DNA from: JBBDYQ01 sp035553855
Lineage (GTDB): Bacteria > Actinomycetota > Thermoleophilia > Solirubrobacterales > Thermoleophilaceae
Assembly (NCBI GenBank): GCA_035553855.1
Contig: DATMJO010000022.1
Location: 7,550-71,549, forward strand
Direction of reading: 5' to 3'
DNA: 64,000 nt
Under the pieces are notes generated by a model, which saw only the letters and a list, made by a program, of their open reading frames with translations, was not told where the DNA came from and made no database searches. Position numbers and translations under genes: made by a program. Below, in pieces: positions 57,423 to 64,000 of this stretch. Numbering within the stretch: position 1 is the stretch's first letter; each line of letters begins with the position of its first letter.

Positions 57423-58724
57423 GTGCGCTCACAGCGCCAGCAGTTCACCGATCTCTGCGAGGAGGAGCGGTCGCTTCTCTCGCAGGGTGACGCCATTACC
57501 GCCAAGGCGGATTCCGAGGGCCGCGGGCTCCATCCCGACGAGGAGCGCAAGCACGACAAGATCGTCGCGCGCCTGGATGTTGTCCGGGGAGAGATGCGGA
57601 CGCTTCAGTCCGATCTCTTTGAGGACGGCCCGCGCATGACGCGTGAAGCGGCGCTCAACGCGCGCGGTCACGGCAGCCGTGACGAGGAGGCGATCCGCGC
57701 GGGCGTGCTGCGTCCCGAGCATCGCTTTGTCGATTGGCAGGCCACCCAGCCGACGAACGGTTCCGAGGCCCTGCCGACATTGGCCGAGGCCGAGCGGTTC
57801 TCGCTCGGGCGGCTCCTGCGCGGGATGGCCACGGGCAAGTGGGACGGCGCGGACCTTGAACGCCGCGTGTTCTCGGAGGGCACGGACTCGGCTGGCGGGT
57901 TCCTGACTCCCGAGCTCCTGGCGGCGGTCGTCATCGACCGCGTAAGGAACGTCTCGCGGGTCATGGAGGCCGGCGCGACCACGGTTCCGCTCACGTCGGA
58001 TAAGCAGTCGATCCCGCGTATCGCCGGGTCTATCGCGGGCGGTTGGCGCGCGGAGAACGCGGCGGTCACGGAGGATGACACGACTTTCGAGCGTGTCGTC
58101 TTCGAGCCGAAGGCCCAGGCGGTTCTGGCGAAGCTCTCGTTTGAGCTTGCCGACGACATGATCCCGGCCGGGTTCCAGGCCATCGAGAATGAGATTTTCC
58201 AGAGTCTCGCGCTCGAACTGGACCGGGTTGCGCTGCGTGGTTCGGGCACGTCGCCGGAGCCGAAGGGCATCCGGAATCAGAGCGACGTGGAGTTGCAGTC
58301 GCTCGCCACGAACGGCGCCACGCCGACGCTGGCGGACTACATCACCGCGGTCTACGGGGTCCGTAAGGACAACCTCGAACCGGACGCGACGCTGTGGAGC
58401 GCGCGGACGGGTGAGAGGTTCGCCAAGCTCACGGACACGACCAACCAGCCGATTGTGTTCCCGCCTGAGGTTGCGGATATCCCGCGCCTGACGACGAACC
58501 AGATTCCGGACAACCTGAGCCACGGCACGGCGACGGACGCGTCCGAGATTTACGTGGGGAAGTGGGATGAGTGCCTGATCGGCGTGCGGTCTGAGATTCG
58601 CTTCCAGATTCTCCGGGAGAGGTTCGCGGACAACATGCAGATCGGGCTCCTGGCCCACCTGCGCGCCGACGTGCAGTTGGCCCACCCGAAGGCGTTTGTC
58701 GTGGTGACGGGGGTCCGGCCGTAG
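57423..58724 (+). CDS. Phage major capsid protein, HK97 family
   Basis: The 433-residue protein has a charged helical N-terminal scaffold-like part (about 1-110, RSLLSQGDAITAKADSEG ... DKIVARLDVVRGEMRTL). The HK97 fold follows: TDSAGGFLTPELLAAVVIDRV, SRVMEAGATTVPLTSDKQSI then PRIAG, ENAAVTEDDTTFERVVFEPK (E-loop side), FELADDMIPAGFQAIENEIF, ALRGSGTSPEPKGI, and the C-terminal RFADNMQIGLLAHLRADVQL. GTG 57423 follows AAGGAC by seven bases; upstream ATG 57393 lies in the hairpin and lacks a site. It would form shells, but no protease, portal or terminase is present nearby. Confidence 0.9.
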   Translation: MRSQRQQFTDLCEEERSLLSQGDAITAKADSEGRGLHPDEERKHDKIVARLDVVRGEMRTLQSDLFEDGPRMTREAALNARGHGSRDEEAIRAGVLRPEHRFVDWQATQPTNGSEALPTLAEAERFSLGRLLRGMATGKWDGADLERRVFSEGTDSAGGFLTPELLAAVVIDRVRNVSRVMEAGATTVPLTSDKQSIPRIAGSIAGGWRAENAAVTEDDTTFERVVFEPKAQAVLAKLSFELADDMIPAGFQAIENEIFQSLALELDRVALRGSGTSPEPKGIRNQSDVELQSLATNGATPTLADYITAVYGVRKDNLEPDATLWSARTGERFAKLTDTTNQPIVFPPEVADIPRLTTNQIPDNLSHGTATDASEIYVGKWDECLIGVRSEIRFQILRERFADNMQIGLLAHLRADVQLAHPKAFVVVTGVRP

Positions 58725-59110
58725 TGCCGGCTGTCGGCTACCGTGCGGGCTACGTGGAGGAGACAATCGTCTCCTCCACGGCCCGGACGGCTAACGGTGA
58801 TAGTGGCGTGCTCTCGGGTTGGGGCAGTTGTAACGCTATCCGCTTCCAGGTCACGGTTACCGCTGCGAGCGGTACTAACCCGAAGCTCAAAGTGTTCGTT
58901 GACGACACGCTCGACGGCACGAACTGGAATGAGCGCCGTGAGTTGGGGGAGATTACGGGTACCGGGATTGCGGGAGCCTCGCTCGTTGAGGACTTGGGCT
59001 CGTACTCGTACCTAACCGCGGATCGCATCCGGGTTAGGTGGGAGATCACCGGCACGTCGCCCTCGTTCACGTTCTCCGTCATCGCCGCCAGTCGCGCGGA
59101 CGGGGCGTAG
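58724..59110 (+). CDS. Probable small virion or head-associated protein
   Basis: The 128-residue beta-rich protein (IRFQVTVTAASGTNPKLKVF ... DDTLDGTNWNERRELGEITG ... RIRVRWEITGTSPSFTFSVI) overlaps the capsid stop by one base (TAGTG). Composition and position suggest a decoration or head-completion protein, but I recognise no family. No membrane or signal segment is present. Confidence 0.6.
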   Translation: MPAVGYRAGYVEETIVSSTARTANGDSGVLSGWGSCNAIRFQVTVTAASGTNPKLKVFVDDTLDGTNWNERRELGEITGTGIAGASLVEDLGSYSYLTADRIRVRWEITGTSPSFTFSVIAASRADGA

Positions 59111-59371
59111 ATGGCGCCGCGCAAGACGGGCGCTGCGGTTCGCGTCCGCATCCTGCCAGCGCGTGCGGTCGTCATCGACGGTTCGACGCGGCACGAGGGA
59201 TGGGAGGGCGACGTACCCGCGGAGGATGCCGAGACGTTGATTGCCGAGGGCTACGTAGAGAGGGCGTCCAAGGCCGCTCCAAAGGTTCCTAAGCCCACGC
59301 GACCCAAGCGGACGCCCCGTAAGCCGCTGACCATTAGGGCCATTGAGGACGGCGAGGCCGAACGTGGCTAA
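59111..59371 (+). CDS. Small head-region protein with basic Pro/Lys-rich tail
   Basis: The 86-residue protein starts at the base after the previous stop. Its N-terminal half (VRVRILPARAVVIDGSTRHE ... DVPAEDAETLIAEGYVERA) resembles small proteins encoded after capsid genes in other phages. The C-terminal half is rich in Lys, Arg and Pro (KAAPKVPKPTRPKRTPRKPL). A DNA- or shell-binding role is possible; unproven. Confidence 0.55.
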   Translation: MAPRKTGAAVRVRILPARAVVIDGSTRHEGWEGDVPAEDAETLIAEGYVERASKAAPKVPKPTRPKRTPRKPLTIRAIEDGEAERG

Positions 59372-59397
59372 CCGTTCACTTCGCCGGGTGAGGGCGG

Positions 59398-59544
59398 ATG
59401 GCTGACGCCCCGGACGGCGCCCCGACGTTCGTCATCGAGCACGTCGTCGTTACCCAGGACGAACCCCTACACCTAAGGGAGTTCGTAGAGCACTACCTCG
59501 CCCGCTGCGATGCGGCGAGCGAGGAACACCAACGCAGCGAGTAG
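59398..59544 (+). CDS. Very small protein, 48 residues
   Basis: ATG 59398 follows a GTGAGGGCGG purine-rich stretch and reads MADAPDGAPTFVIEHVVVTQ ... DEPLHLREFVEHYLARCDAA to TAG at 59542-59544. It is acidic, with one strand and one amphipathic helix. It lies in the same direction and spacing as its neighbours, which is the main support. Function unknown. Confidence 0.45.
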   Translation: MADAPDGAPTFVIEHVVVTQDEPLHLREFVEHYLARCDAASEEHQRSE

Positions 59545-59725
59545 AAAGGCGCTTTTATCTTGGCGGTGCCCGCGCGTGGTGGCCGGGGATACGAACCCGC
59601 CAAAGGCTGCGGTCGGCTGGCGACGACTGCGGCAACCAGACGGCTGGCCGCGGGGCGTGGTGGTTGGTACTCCTGGCCCGCCCCGCGCCGGCCGTCACCA
59701 CAAACTAACTAACCAGGAGAACTAC

Positions 59726-59974
59726 GTGAGTCATGAACTAGACGAGGCGCTCGCCGCGCAACGGTCGATCACCCTAACCCTCGTTGACGGCACCGGCGTC
59801 TACCGGACGCTCGCGGTGACATCGCGCGAAGAGCACGAGCTCTGGTATCACCTATGGGGACTGCCGCGCACCGTGCGCCGCTACGACAGCCGGCGCAATG
59901 GCCCGAACGGATTTAGTTACCCAGGCAGGCCCTCACAGTACGAGCGCGCCGTCGCGCATGTAAGGCACGATTGA
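59726..59974 (+). CDS. Small hypothetical protein, 82 residues
   Basis: GTG 59726 has a strong site (AGGAG six bases upstream). The product (VSHELDEALAAQRSITLTLV ... REEHELWYHLWGLPRTVRRYDS) contains an aromatic-rich core and is not recognised. The open frame extends upstream to 59510, but the ribosome binding site decides the start. The 181 bases before it hold a possible TTG-started small frame (from 59561) that I do not annotate. Confidence 0.5.
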   Translation: MSHELDEALAAQRSITLTLVDGTGVYRTLAVTSREEHELWYHLWGLPRTVRRYDSRRNGPNGFSYPGRPSQYERAVAHVRHD

Positions 59975-60282
59975 GCCTCTTTTCTTGACCGCAGACGCGC
60001 CGAGCGCCGCAGACCCCACGACGGCCAGGGGGGCGCAGTCCAGCGAGTATGGGCCGAGGGGTGCGACCGGCTCAACCCTGGCAACACCGACGCGCTAAGA
60101 AATGAGGCGTCGCATTGATTCGACCAAGGGTAACTACGGGATCGGCCAGCGTGCCCGCGTTACAGGGACCACGAACCGACCCGCGGCTGCGAACGTGCAA
60201 GGGCTCGCCATCTTCAACACGACCACGGGCGACCACGGGCGACCACGAGGGCTCAGGCGGTATGACCGTGGAACGCGCTCTA
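59975..60282. other. Gene-poor stretch with a 10-bp tandem repeat
   Basis: About 300 bases between a plus-strand gene and the end of the minus-strand DUF4145 gene. The unit GACCACGGGC is repeated at 60221-60250 (2.7 copies). Plus-strand frames starting at 60102 and 60115 exist, but they run into the antisense of the DUF4145 gene or are very short. No convincing gene is seen. Confidence 0.5.
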
Positions 60283-60990
60283 CTAGTGACCCCGCTTTAG
60301 GTTTCGGAGCCTATCTACAATCGAATCGAGCTGGTATGTCGCCTTTAGTATCTCCTTTGTCACGTCGAGTGCGACTTCCACCTCCTCCTGGGCAACTTTC
60401 AGGTACTCCCGAGACTCAACGTGCGCGGCATCGTTGCCAAGCAGACGCAATTCGTCAAGGCCATCAAGCAGCGCGCGTGGTAGGACGACCTGTCCACCTA
60501 GCGCGGCAATTCTCTCTTTGAGGTTGGTGCCTTGCGCTTGCTGGTCTAGGCAGACTTCCTCAAGGGTCTTGCGGACCATCATCGCACTCGCCACGTAGCA
60601 TGAATTCGCATGGCAAGTAGCTGCTTCATCTAATGCCCGGAGGACGTTTTCCGGCAGGGCACTAGTGTCAAGGTCGATGCGCTCAACAGGATAAGTGGCG
60701 AGTAATGTGACCTGCTCCGACTGCGGCTCGTCATAAACGACGAAGATGTGTGCTCGGCAGTCCTGGTTTGGGCATAGCCTTTGGCCAGCCGCAAACGACT
60801 GACTTTGCTCCCCCGCACGAAACTGAGCGTCGTTCTCGGCGGCTGGCTCAAGCGTCACTCGATCGAGGCAGCCAGGGCAACGGACCCGTATCGGCGCTTG
60901 CGCGCGATTGCCGGCTCGGGTGATCTTACGTAGCAGCATTCTTCGGGAGGATATAGTGCCAAGCTCGCCGGACGACACCTGTCCCGCCAT
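60283..60990 (-). CDS. DUF4145 domain protein (cargo gene)
   Basis: The 235-residue protein has an N-terminal zinc-ribbon-like part with VRCPGCLDRV and RLCPNQDCRAH (two CxxC/CxxxxC knuckles). A C-terminal helical DUF4145 domain follows (LPENVLRALDEAATCHANSC ... VASAMMVRKTLEEVCLDQQA ... LKERIAALGGQVVLPRALLD ... LGNDAAHVE). It is AT-richer than its neighbours and faces against the surrounding genes, typical of an acquired cargo gene. DUF4145 proteins often occur near restriction or other defence genes; here none adjoins, so a defence role is only possible. Confidence 0.8.
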   Translation of the reverse strand: MAGQVSSGELGTISSRRMLLRKITRAGNRAQAPIRVRCPGCLDRVTLEPAAENDAQFRAGEQSQSFAAGQRLCPNQDCRAHIFVVYDEPQSEQVTLLATYPVERIDLDTSALPENVLRALDEAATCHANSCYVASAMMVRKTLEEVCLDQQAQGTNLKERIAALGGQVVLPRALLDGLDELRLLGNDAAHVESREYLKVAQEEVEVALDVTKEILKATYQLDSIVDRLRNLKRGH

Positions 60991-61041
60991 CGGGCGCCGC
61001 CCGTAACCGTTGCCCAGCCGGCACGGCGTAACCTTCCCTCG

Positions 61042-61191
61042 GTGACCATCCCACGCGAAGCACGCCGACGCCTGCTCCGGTCCTACCTAGCGACACTACG
61101 CCGCAGGTATCCCGCCCAGCACGTCCGCATCCCCGAACTCGACGGCGACCCGTTCCCCGACATGGCGTCGCGAACCCGGCGAGCTAAGTAA
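61042..61191 (+). CDS. Possible 49-residue basic protein
   Basis: A GTG-started frame (VTIPREARRRLLRSYLATLR ... RRYPAQHVRIPELDGDPFPD) ends at TAA 61189-61191. It has no clear ribosome binding site. Its Arg-rich helix would suit nucleic acid binding. It lies between divergent and convergent neighbours, and reality is uncertain. Confidence 0.35.
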   Translation: MTIPREARRRLLRSYLATLRRRYPAQHVRIPELDGDPFPDMASRTRRAK

Positions 61192-61216
61192 CCCGCCCTA
61201 CCACTTACGCTAGGGC

Positions 61217-61624
61217 CTAGGCCAACGCGTCCAGAAAGGCACGCGCTCGCTTCTCGTCTCGCTCGGCCAGGTGGTCCCCTTCGATCATGGCCGCGCTCGC
61301 CCGTTCACCAATCGTCCGGCGCAGTTCGTGCGGGCTGAGTCGTTCGGTGAGGTCGTCTGCAATTATCACTATCTCGCCGGGCTCCGCACGGACACCGCTT
61401 CGCTCCCCGTGGAGTCGTGTGGTCGGTTCGATACGAACGTCCAACCTGCCTTCCCCGGTCGCGATCTCGGTCAATGCGCCGGAAAGTTCCTGGCCAAGAA
61501 TCAGCGCTGCATAGCCGTCGATCCATGTAGGAATTCGCAGCGTGGCGGTAGACCAGTTCGAGCCAGGGGTCCATTGCATCGTCGCATTGCGCCAGTGGAT
61601 GGCATGGTCGTATGACTCGGGCAT
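61217..61624 (-). CDS. Hypothetical protein on the lysogeny side of the control region
   Basis: The 135-residue protein (MPESYDHAIHWRNATMQWTP ... IRIEPTTRL-type strands ... HELRRTIGERASAAMIEGDH then LAERDEKRARAFLDALA) is alpha/beta with a charged helical C-terminus. No helix-turn-helix is evident, so calling it a repressor would be a guess from position only: it faces away from the early genes across the control region. ATG 61624 is chosen because upstream codons lie in non-coding, repeat-bearing DNA. Confidence 0.5.
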   Translation of the reverse strand: MPESYDHAIHWRNATMQWTPGSNWSTATLRIPTWIDGYAALILGQELSGALTEIATGEGRLDVRIEPTTRLHGERSGVRAEPGEIVIIADDLTERLSPHELRRTIGERASAAMIEGDHLAERDEKRARAFLDALA

Positions 61625-61928
61625 GTTCCGAGGATTGCAATTCCACCGGATAGACCGGGCCGACACGTTTGCGGGGGGCGGCCTCCGATTTTTATAAAAT
61701 GGCGACCCGCCAGACACCCGCCAACTCCGCAAGAAAAAATCCCCGATTTCCACCCGGGTTTCCGGGTTTCCCCGCCTCCGTTCCGCATACCCCCTAGGGG
61801 TACCGGAGTCTAGCCGGTCCTCGACCACGGCCGCACGCACACCCAACCTGGCCCCATACCCCCGTCCCGTATACCCCTGAGACGCGCTGTGCGCGCTCCT
61901 GCGGCCATCTCACTAGAAAGGTGTAGCC
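61625..61928. promoter_or_regulatory. Divergent control region with ATACCCC repeats
   Basis: About 300 bases without a gene. ATACCCC occurs at 61787-61793, 61856-61862 and 61871-61877, and the first is part of a near-palindrome with GGGGTA (61797-61802). An AT-rich patch TTTTTATAAAATGG lies near 61691-61704. Features fit operators of a lysis-lysogeny-type switch, or iterons of a replication origin. Which one cannot be decided here. Confidence 0.45.
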
Positions 61929-62114
61929 CTGAGTCGAAACAAGGAATCACCGCAGGAGAAGCGCCGAGAAGCCCGCCGCTATAAAGGGCTCCCCCGCCTA
62001 AAGCGCAGCACGCTTACCCCGCTCAACCGCAAGACTGACGAGGCCGACCAGGACCCGGCGCCGGGGCCGCGCGGTGGCCGTTCCGTCTACGCCGCTCCCG
62101 ACGTGTCGATATGA
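61929..62114 (+). CDS. Possible 61-residue basic protein with CTG start
   Basis: The frame reads (L)SRNKESPQEKRREARRYK ... GLPRLKRSTLTPLNRKTDEA and ends at TGA 62112-62114. The only suitable start after the AAAGGTG site is CTG at 61929, a rare start codon. The protein is strongly basic and would be the first gene rightward from the control region. Without that start no other is available. Confidence 0.4.
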   Translation: MSRNKESPQEKRREARRYKGLPRLKRSTLTPLNRKTDEADQDPAPGPRGGRSVYAAPDVSI

Positions 62115-62158
62115 GTCGGGCTATCGAGCGGCCCGAGCTCAACTGAAACGGCGCGGCG

Positions 62159-62542
62159 ATGCCGTGGGCAAAGCTGAATGACCGGGAGGCGTTCGATCCC
62201 GTATGGCGAGAGCACGGACTAGAGGCGGCTGGCCTCTACCTGCTCTCGCTCGCCTACTGCGCCATGTATCTGACCGATGGGCGCGTGGACCAGGTATGGG
62301 TCGATTCGATGCTGGCCCGTCCCGGCGTCGATCAGGAACTACCCCGAAAGCTCGTGCGCGCCGACAAGTGGCGGAAGGTGAAGGGCGGCTATCAGATCGT
62401 CGGCTACCTAGAGAGCAACATGAGCGCGTCCCAATGGCGAGCGCGGCAGGAGGCCGGCAGGAAGGGTGCTGCCTCCCGTCATGCGTCCCGTAGTGCGTCT
62501 GCTAGTGCGTCACGCACTACTGAGCCTGAACCTGAGCCCTGA
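62159..62542 (+). CDS. Winged-helix-like replication/early protein of the element
   Basis: The 127-residue protein begins MPWAKLNDREAFDPVWREHG ... AAGLYLLSLAYCAMYLTDGR, a pattern of small phage proteins with an N-terminal winged helix related to replication initiators (DnaD/RepA-like N-termini). It continues with LVRADKWRKVKGGYQIVGYL. The C-terminal tail is Ser/Ala/Arg-rich and ends in TTEPEPEP, so a domain seen in longer homologues is missing or replaced. Role in replication is inferred. Confidence 0.6.
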   Translation: MPWAKLNDREAFDPVWREHGLEAAGLYLLSLAYCAMYLTDGRVDQVWVDSMLARPGVDQELPRKLVRADKWRKVKGGYQIVGYLESNMSASQWRARQEAGRKGAASRHASRSASASASRTTEPEPEP

Positions 62543-62584
62543 GCCAGACCTTCGGCCATAGACGGCCCGGCAGAGAAAGAGGCA

Positions 62585-62893
62585 ATGAGGGAACTGCTCG
62601 AATCCGCGGAGCGATGGACTCCGCGCGACGGCGAATCCGTCGAGGGCGTCGTCATCCGACTGTTGCACCCTGGCGCCTATCTCGGCCGTAGCGTGTTGCT
62701 CCGGCGCGAAGATGGCGCTCACGTCCTCGCCGACGCTCACCCGAAAGAAGGGCACGCCGTTCTAGCCCGTGAACTTGAGCGCGCTGAGGTCATCGCGGGC
62801 GACCGCGTACGACTGACGTTCAACGGTTGGCGCGCCAACCGCGACGGCGAGCGCCGCTACCGCTCCTACAGCGTCGCGGTGCTCCGAATATGA
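62585..62893 (+). CDS. Small beta-rich (OB-fold-like) hypothetical protein
   Basis: The 102-residue product (ESVEGVVIRLLHPGAYLGRS ... VLLRREDGAHVLADAHPKEG ... VIAGDRVRLTFNGWRANRDG then ERRYRSYSVAVLRI) has the strand pattern and GDRVRLTFNG turn of OB-like nucleic acid binding proteins. The assignment is by pattern only. Its stop overlaps the HTH gene (ATGA). Confidence 0.5.
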   Translation: MRELLESAERWTPRDGESVEGVVIRLLHPGAYLGRSVLLRREDGAHVLADAHPKEGHAVLARELERAEVIAGDRVRLTFNGWRANRDGERRYRSYSVAVLRI

Positions 62894-63138
62894 CCGCAGA
62901 GACGTTCCGCGCCACGCAGGCCGTCGAGCGGCCGGCGCAGCAACAGCGAGCACGGCCGACGCTGAGGCTGGCGCTCACGCGCGCCGAGGCGGCCGAGGCG
63001 TTGGGCATGAGCATGGACAGCTTCGAGCGATACGTGCAGCCCGAGCTCCGGCTGGTCCGCCGTGGGCGCCTGCGCGTGGTGCCCGTGCGAGAGCTTGAGC
63101 GGTGGCTAGAGGCCAACGCCGAGCGGGCGCTCGGGTAA
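62890..63138 (+). CDS. Excisionase-like helix-turn-helix protein
   Basis: The 82-residue product has a MerR/Xis-type winged helix: LTRAEAAEALGMSMDSFERY, then VQPELRLVRRGRLRVVPVRE and LERWLEANAE. Such proteins direct integrases in excision or act as small activators. It is encoded upstream of the integrase with three small genes between. ATG 62890 overlaps the previous stop. Confidence 0.7.
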   Translation: MTAETFRATQAVERPAQQQRARPTLRLALTRAEAAEALGMSMDSFERYVQPELRLVRRGRLRVVPVRELERWLEANAERALG

Positions 63139-63244
63139 CCCGACTTGCGCGCGGCCAGTCGTGGGCGTAGAGTCGCGGTGCCCGAACTCAACGGGGCGGC
63201 ACCGCTGACACGGCCCGCCCCCGGCACCGGAAAGGTGATTCCCG

Positions 63245-63463
63245 ATGCAGCTTCAGAATACCTTGCAGGGTTCGCAAGACGATCTGCGATGGTGGCTCCA
63301 AATCGCGGACGCGATGACGGACCTTCACGACGCCGTACACACGGCGACCTGTCCCCTCGGCCCGGAGGAGTACCCGCCAAGCGTGCTCGACGTAATCGAC
63401 CGTTCGGCGCAAGCGATCCTGGCCGCGACGGCCGAGATTCGCGCTGAGGATGGCGAGCGATGA
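63245..63463 (+). CDS. Small hypothetical protein, 72 residues
   Basis: A helical acidic protein (LQNTLQGSQDDLRWWLQIAD ... LDVIDRSAQAILAATAEIRA) that begins after GGAAAGG and overlaps the next gene (ATGA). Not recognised. The 106 bases before it hold no clear gene but may hold a promoter. Confidence 0.5.
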   Translation: MQLQNTLQGSQDDLRWWLQIADAMTDLHDAVHTATCPLGPEEYPPSVLDVIDRSAQAILAATAEIRAEDGER

Positions 63464-63615
63464 CGGCCGCTGAGCGGGAGTCGGCGCGCGACGTTCTCTC
63501 GTTGGTCGAATGGGAGTCGGACGAAATGGAGGGAACCGGGCTCGGCGCGCTGTGGGCCGAATGGCGTGACGAGCTACGGACGATCATCGACACGCAGCCC
63601 GAGGCGGTGGCGTAA
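63460..63615 (+). CDS. Small acidic protein, 51 residues
   Basis: ATG 63460 overlaps the previous stop, and TAA overlaps the next ATG (TAATG). The product (MTAAERESARDVLSLVEWES ... ALWAEWRDELRTIIDTQPEA) is an acidic helix-rich protein. Tight coupling on both sides is the best evidence that it is real. Function unknown. Confidence 0.5.
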   Translation: MTAAERESARDVLSLVEWESDEMEGTGLGALWAEWRDELRTIIDTQPEAVA

Positions 63616-63812
63616 TGGCCGAGTACCCGGAGCGGTGGAAGGCGCATCGCGCCAAGCGCAGGCCCGACCTTGAGGTTTGCTTGGAGTGCGGGCGCGAGGT
63701 CGCGGCTGACGGCCTACCGGATACCTGGCACGTCGTCACGGATAGCAGCAGCCAAGTGGTGGGGTTCCTTTGCGAACGGCACCCCGAGGTCGCTGCGGAG
63801 TGGAGCCCGTAA
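63615..63812 (+). CDS. Small zinc-knuckle-like protein, 65 residues
   Basis: The product has CLECGRE near residue 22 and FLCERHPE near residue 50, a C-x2-C ... C-x2-H arrangement that could hold one zinc. It is coupled to both neighbours and precedes the integrase. Possibly a regulator or integrase accessory; unproven. Confidence 0.55.
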   Translation: MAEYPERWKAHRAKRRPDLEVCLECGREVAADGLPDTWHVVTDSSSQVVGFLCERHPEVAAEWSP

Positions 63813-64000
63813 TGGCCGCCGGCATCGAAACCCGCCACGCTCGCGCCTGCCGCTCACGTAGCGGCGGGCGCTGCTCGTGCGAGCCGACCTTCCGCGCTCG
63901 TGTTTGGAGTCAGAGTGACGGCAAGCGGATCATGCGGACGTTCGCCAATCGCACCGAGGCCGAGACGTGGTACCACGACGCGAAGGTCGCGGTGCGGCAG
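63812..64000 (+). CDS. int: Tyrosine integrase, N-terminal part (runs off right edge)
   Basis: The first 63 codons are present. After RSGGRCSCEPTFRARVWSQS comes DGKRIMRTFANRTEAETWYH and DAKVAVRQ, the three-strand-plus-helix arm-binding domain of phage tyrosine recombinases (DGKRIxRTF...EAxxW). The catalytic domain is outside the window. ATG overlaps the previous stop (TAATG). The likely target is the tRNA-Glu gene at the other end of the element. Confidence 0.75.
   Translation, partial: MAAGIETRHARACRSRSGGRCSCEPTFRARVWSQSDGKRIMRTFANRTEAETWYHDAKVAVRQ

Larger units (their letters stand above)
55904..64000 (+). mobile_element. Integrated phage-like element at tRNA-Glu (left part; right end outside window)
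   Basis: Composition and gene style change right after the tRNA: lower GC, short overlapping genes, phage-type products. Contents are two small hypotheticals, a structured leader, an HK97-type capsid gene with small followers, a DUF4145 cargo gene on the minus strand, a divergent control region, small replication/regulation genes, an Xis-like HTH gene and the start of a tyrosine integrase at the right edge. No terminase, portal, protease or tail gene is seen. The tRNA 3' end is the likely attL core; the copy that would define attR is outside the window. Confidence 0.8.

Noticed and set aside
60102..60521. Plus-strand 139-codon frame
   Set aside because: More than half lies antisense to the DUF4145 gene, which has a recognisable domain; no ribosome site precedes the frame.
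63145..63447. 100-codon plus-strand frame before the small gene at 63245
   Set aside because: It overlaps the 72-codon gene in another frame; the latter has a GGAAAGG site and a coupled neighbour.
267..63861. Hundreds of long antisense or shifted open frames rich in Arg, Ala, Gly and Pro
   Set aside because: In very GC-rich DNA stop codons are rare in the shadow frames. These frames lie over genes with recognisable motifs and have no ribosome sites or domains of their own.

Overview
The window is very GC-rich DNA with many GTG and TTG starts and long trains of ATGA/GTGA stop-start overlaps. It carries a meso-diaminopimelate-type MurE, MraZ/FtsW/RsmH-type division genes, TadABC pilus genes and an Rpf-like secreted muralytic protein. 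Together these point to an actinobacterium, most plausibly of the class Thermoleophilia (Solirubrobacterales-like). The class is inferred from gene content, not from a search.

Layout. (a) 1-19.5 kb: a division and cell wall (dcw) cluster read on the minus strand, mraZ-rsmH-ftsL-ftsI // murE-murF-mraY-murD-ftsW-murG // murC-murB-ftsQ (partial). Foreign blocks break it twice. A plus-strand secreted copper protein gene sits between ftsI and murE. A group with a class III adenylate cyclase, a MocR/PdxR-type regulator, a small membrane protein and an NAD-dependent epimerase sits between murG and murC. The cluster is driven by a sigma-70-like promoter overlapped by four 10-bp MraZ boxes. (b) 19.6-30.4 kb: tadA-tadB-tadC; arfB; a VOC protein; an HxlR regulator facing a thioesterase; an Rpf-like gene behind a c-di-AMP (ydaO) riboswitch; rpiA; a response regulator-histidine kinase-CpaB operon; and a degenerate Rho-like protein. 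(c) 30.5-37.2 kb: a tightly coupled minus-strand operon (nitroreductase, glpD, folP, phosphoesterase, cyclic 2,3-diphosphoglycerate synthetase, 2-phosphoglycerate kinase, transaldolase-type aldolase). It gives this bacterium the two genes of the methanogen cDPG pathway. (d) 37.4-45.0 kb: a plus-strand operon of secreted or membrane proteins (M28 peptidase, thrombospondin-3 protein, a polytopic membrane protein, a beta-propeller lipoprotein, an RTX-like protein). It is followed by a minus-strand GMC oxidoreductase/subunit 3/FadR-type regulator operon.

(e) 47.8-55.0 kb is the most striking native system. A cobalamin riboswitch precedes six overlapping genes: three secreted DUF4430/transcobalamin-like proteins, EcfT, a fused EcfA-EcfA' ATPase, and an S component fused to six alpha-alpha repeats and a C-terminal anchor. 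It looks like a bacterial ECF vitamin B12 importer that uses both domain types of animal intrinsic factor/transcobalamin.

(f) From the tRNA-Glu(CTC) gene at 55.9 kb to the right edge lies an integrated element of visibly different composition. It has direct repeats next to the tRNA, many tiny overlapping genes, a lone HK97-type major capsid protein behind a highly structured leader, a DUF4145 cargo gene, a divergent control region with ATACCCC repeats, an Xis-like helix-turn-helix gene and the start of a tyrosine integrase. No terminase, portal, protease or tail gene is visible, so it resembles a phage satellite or a reduced prophage. Its far attachment site lies outside the window.
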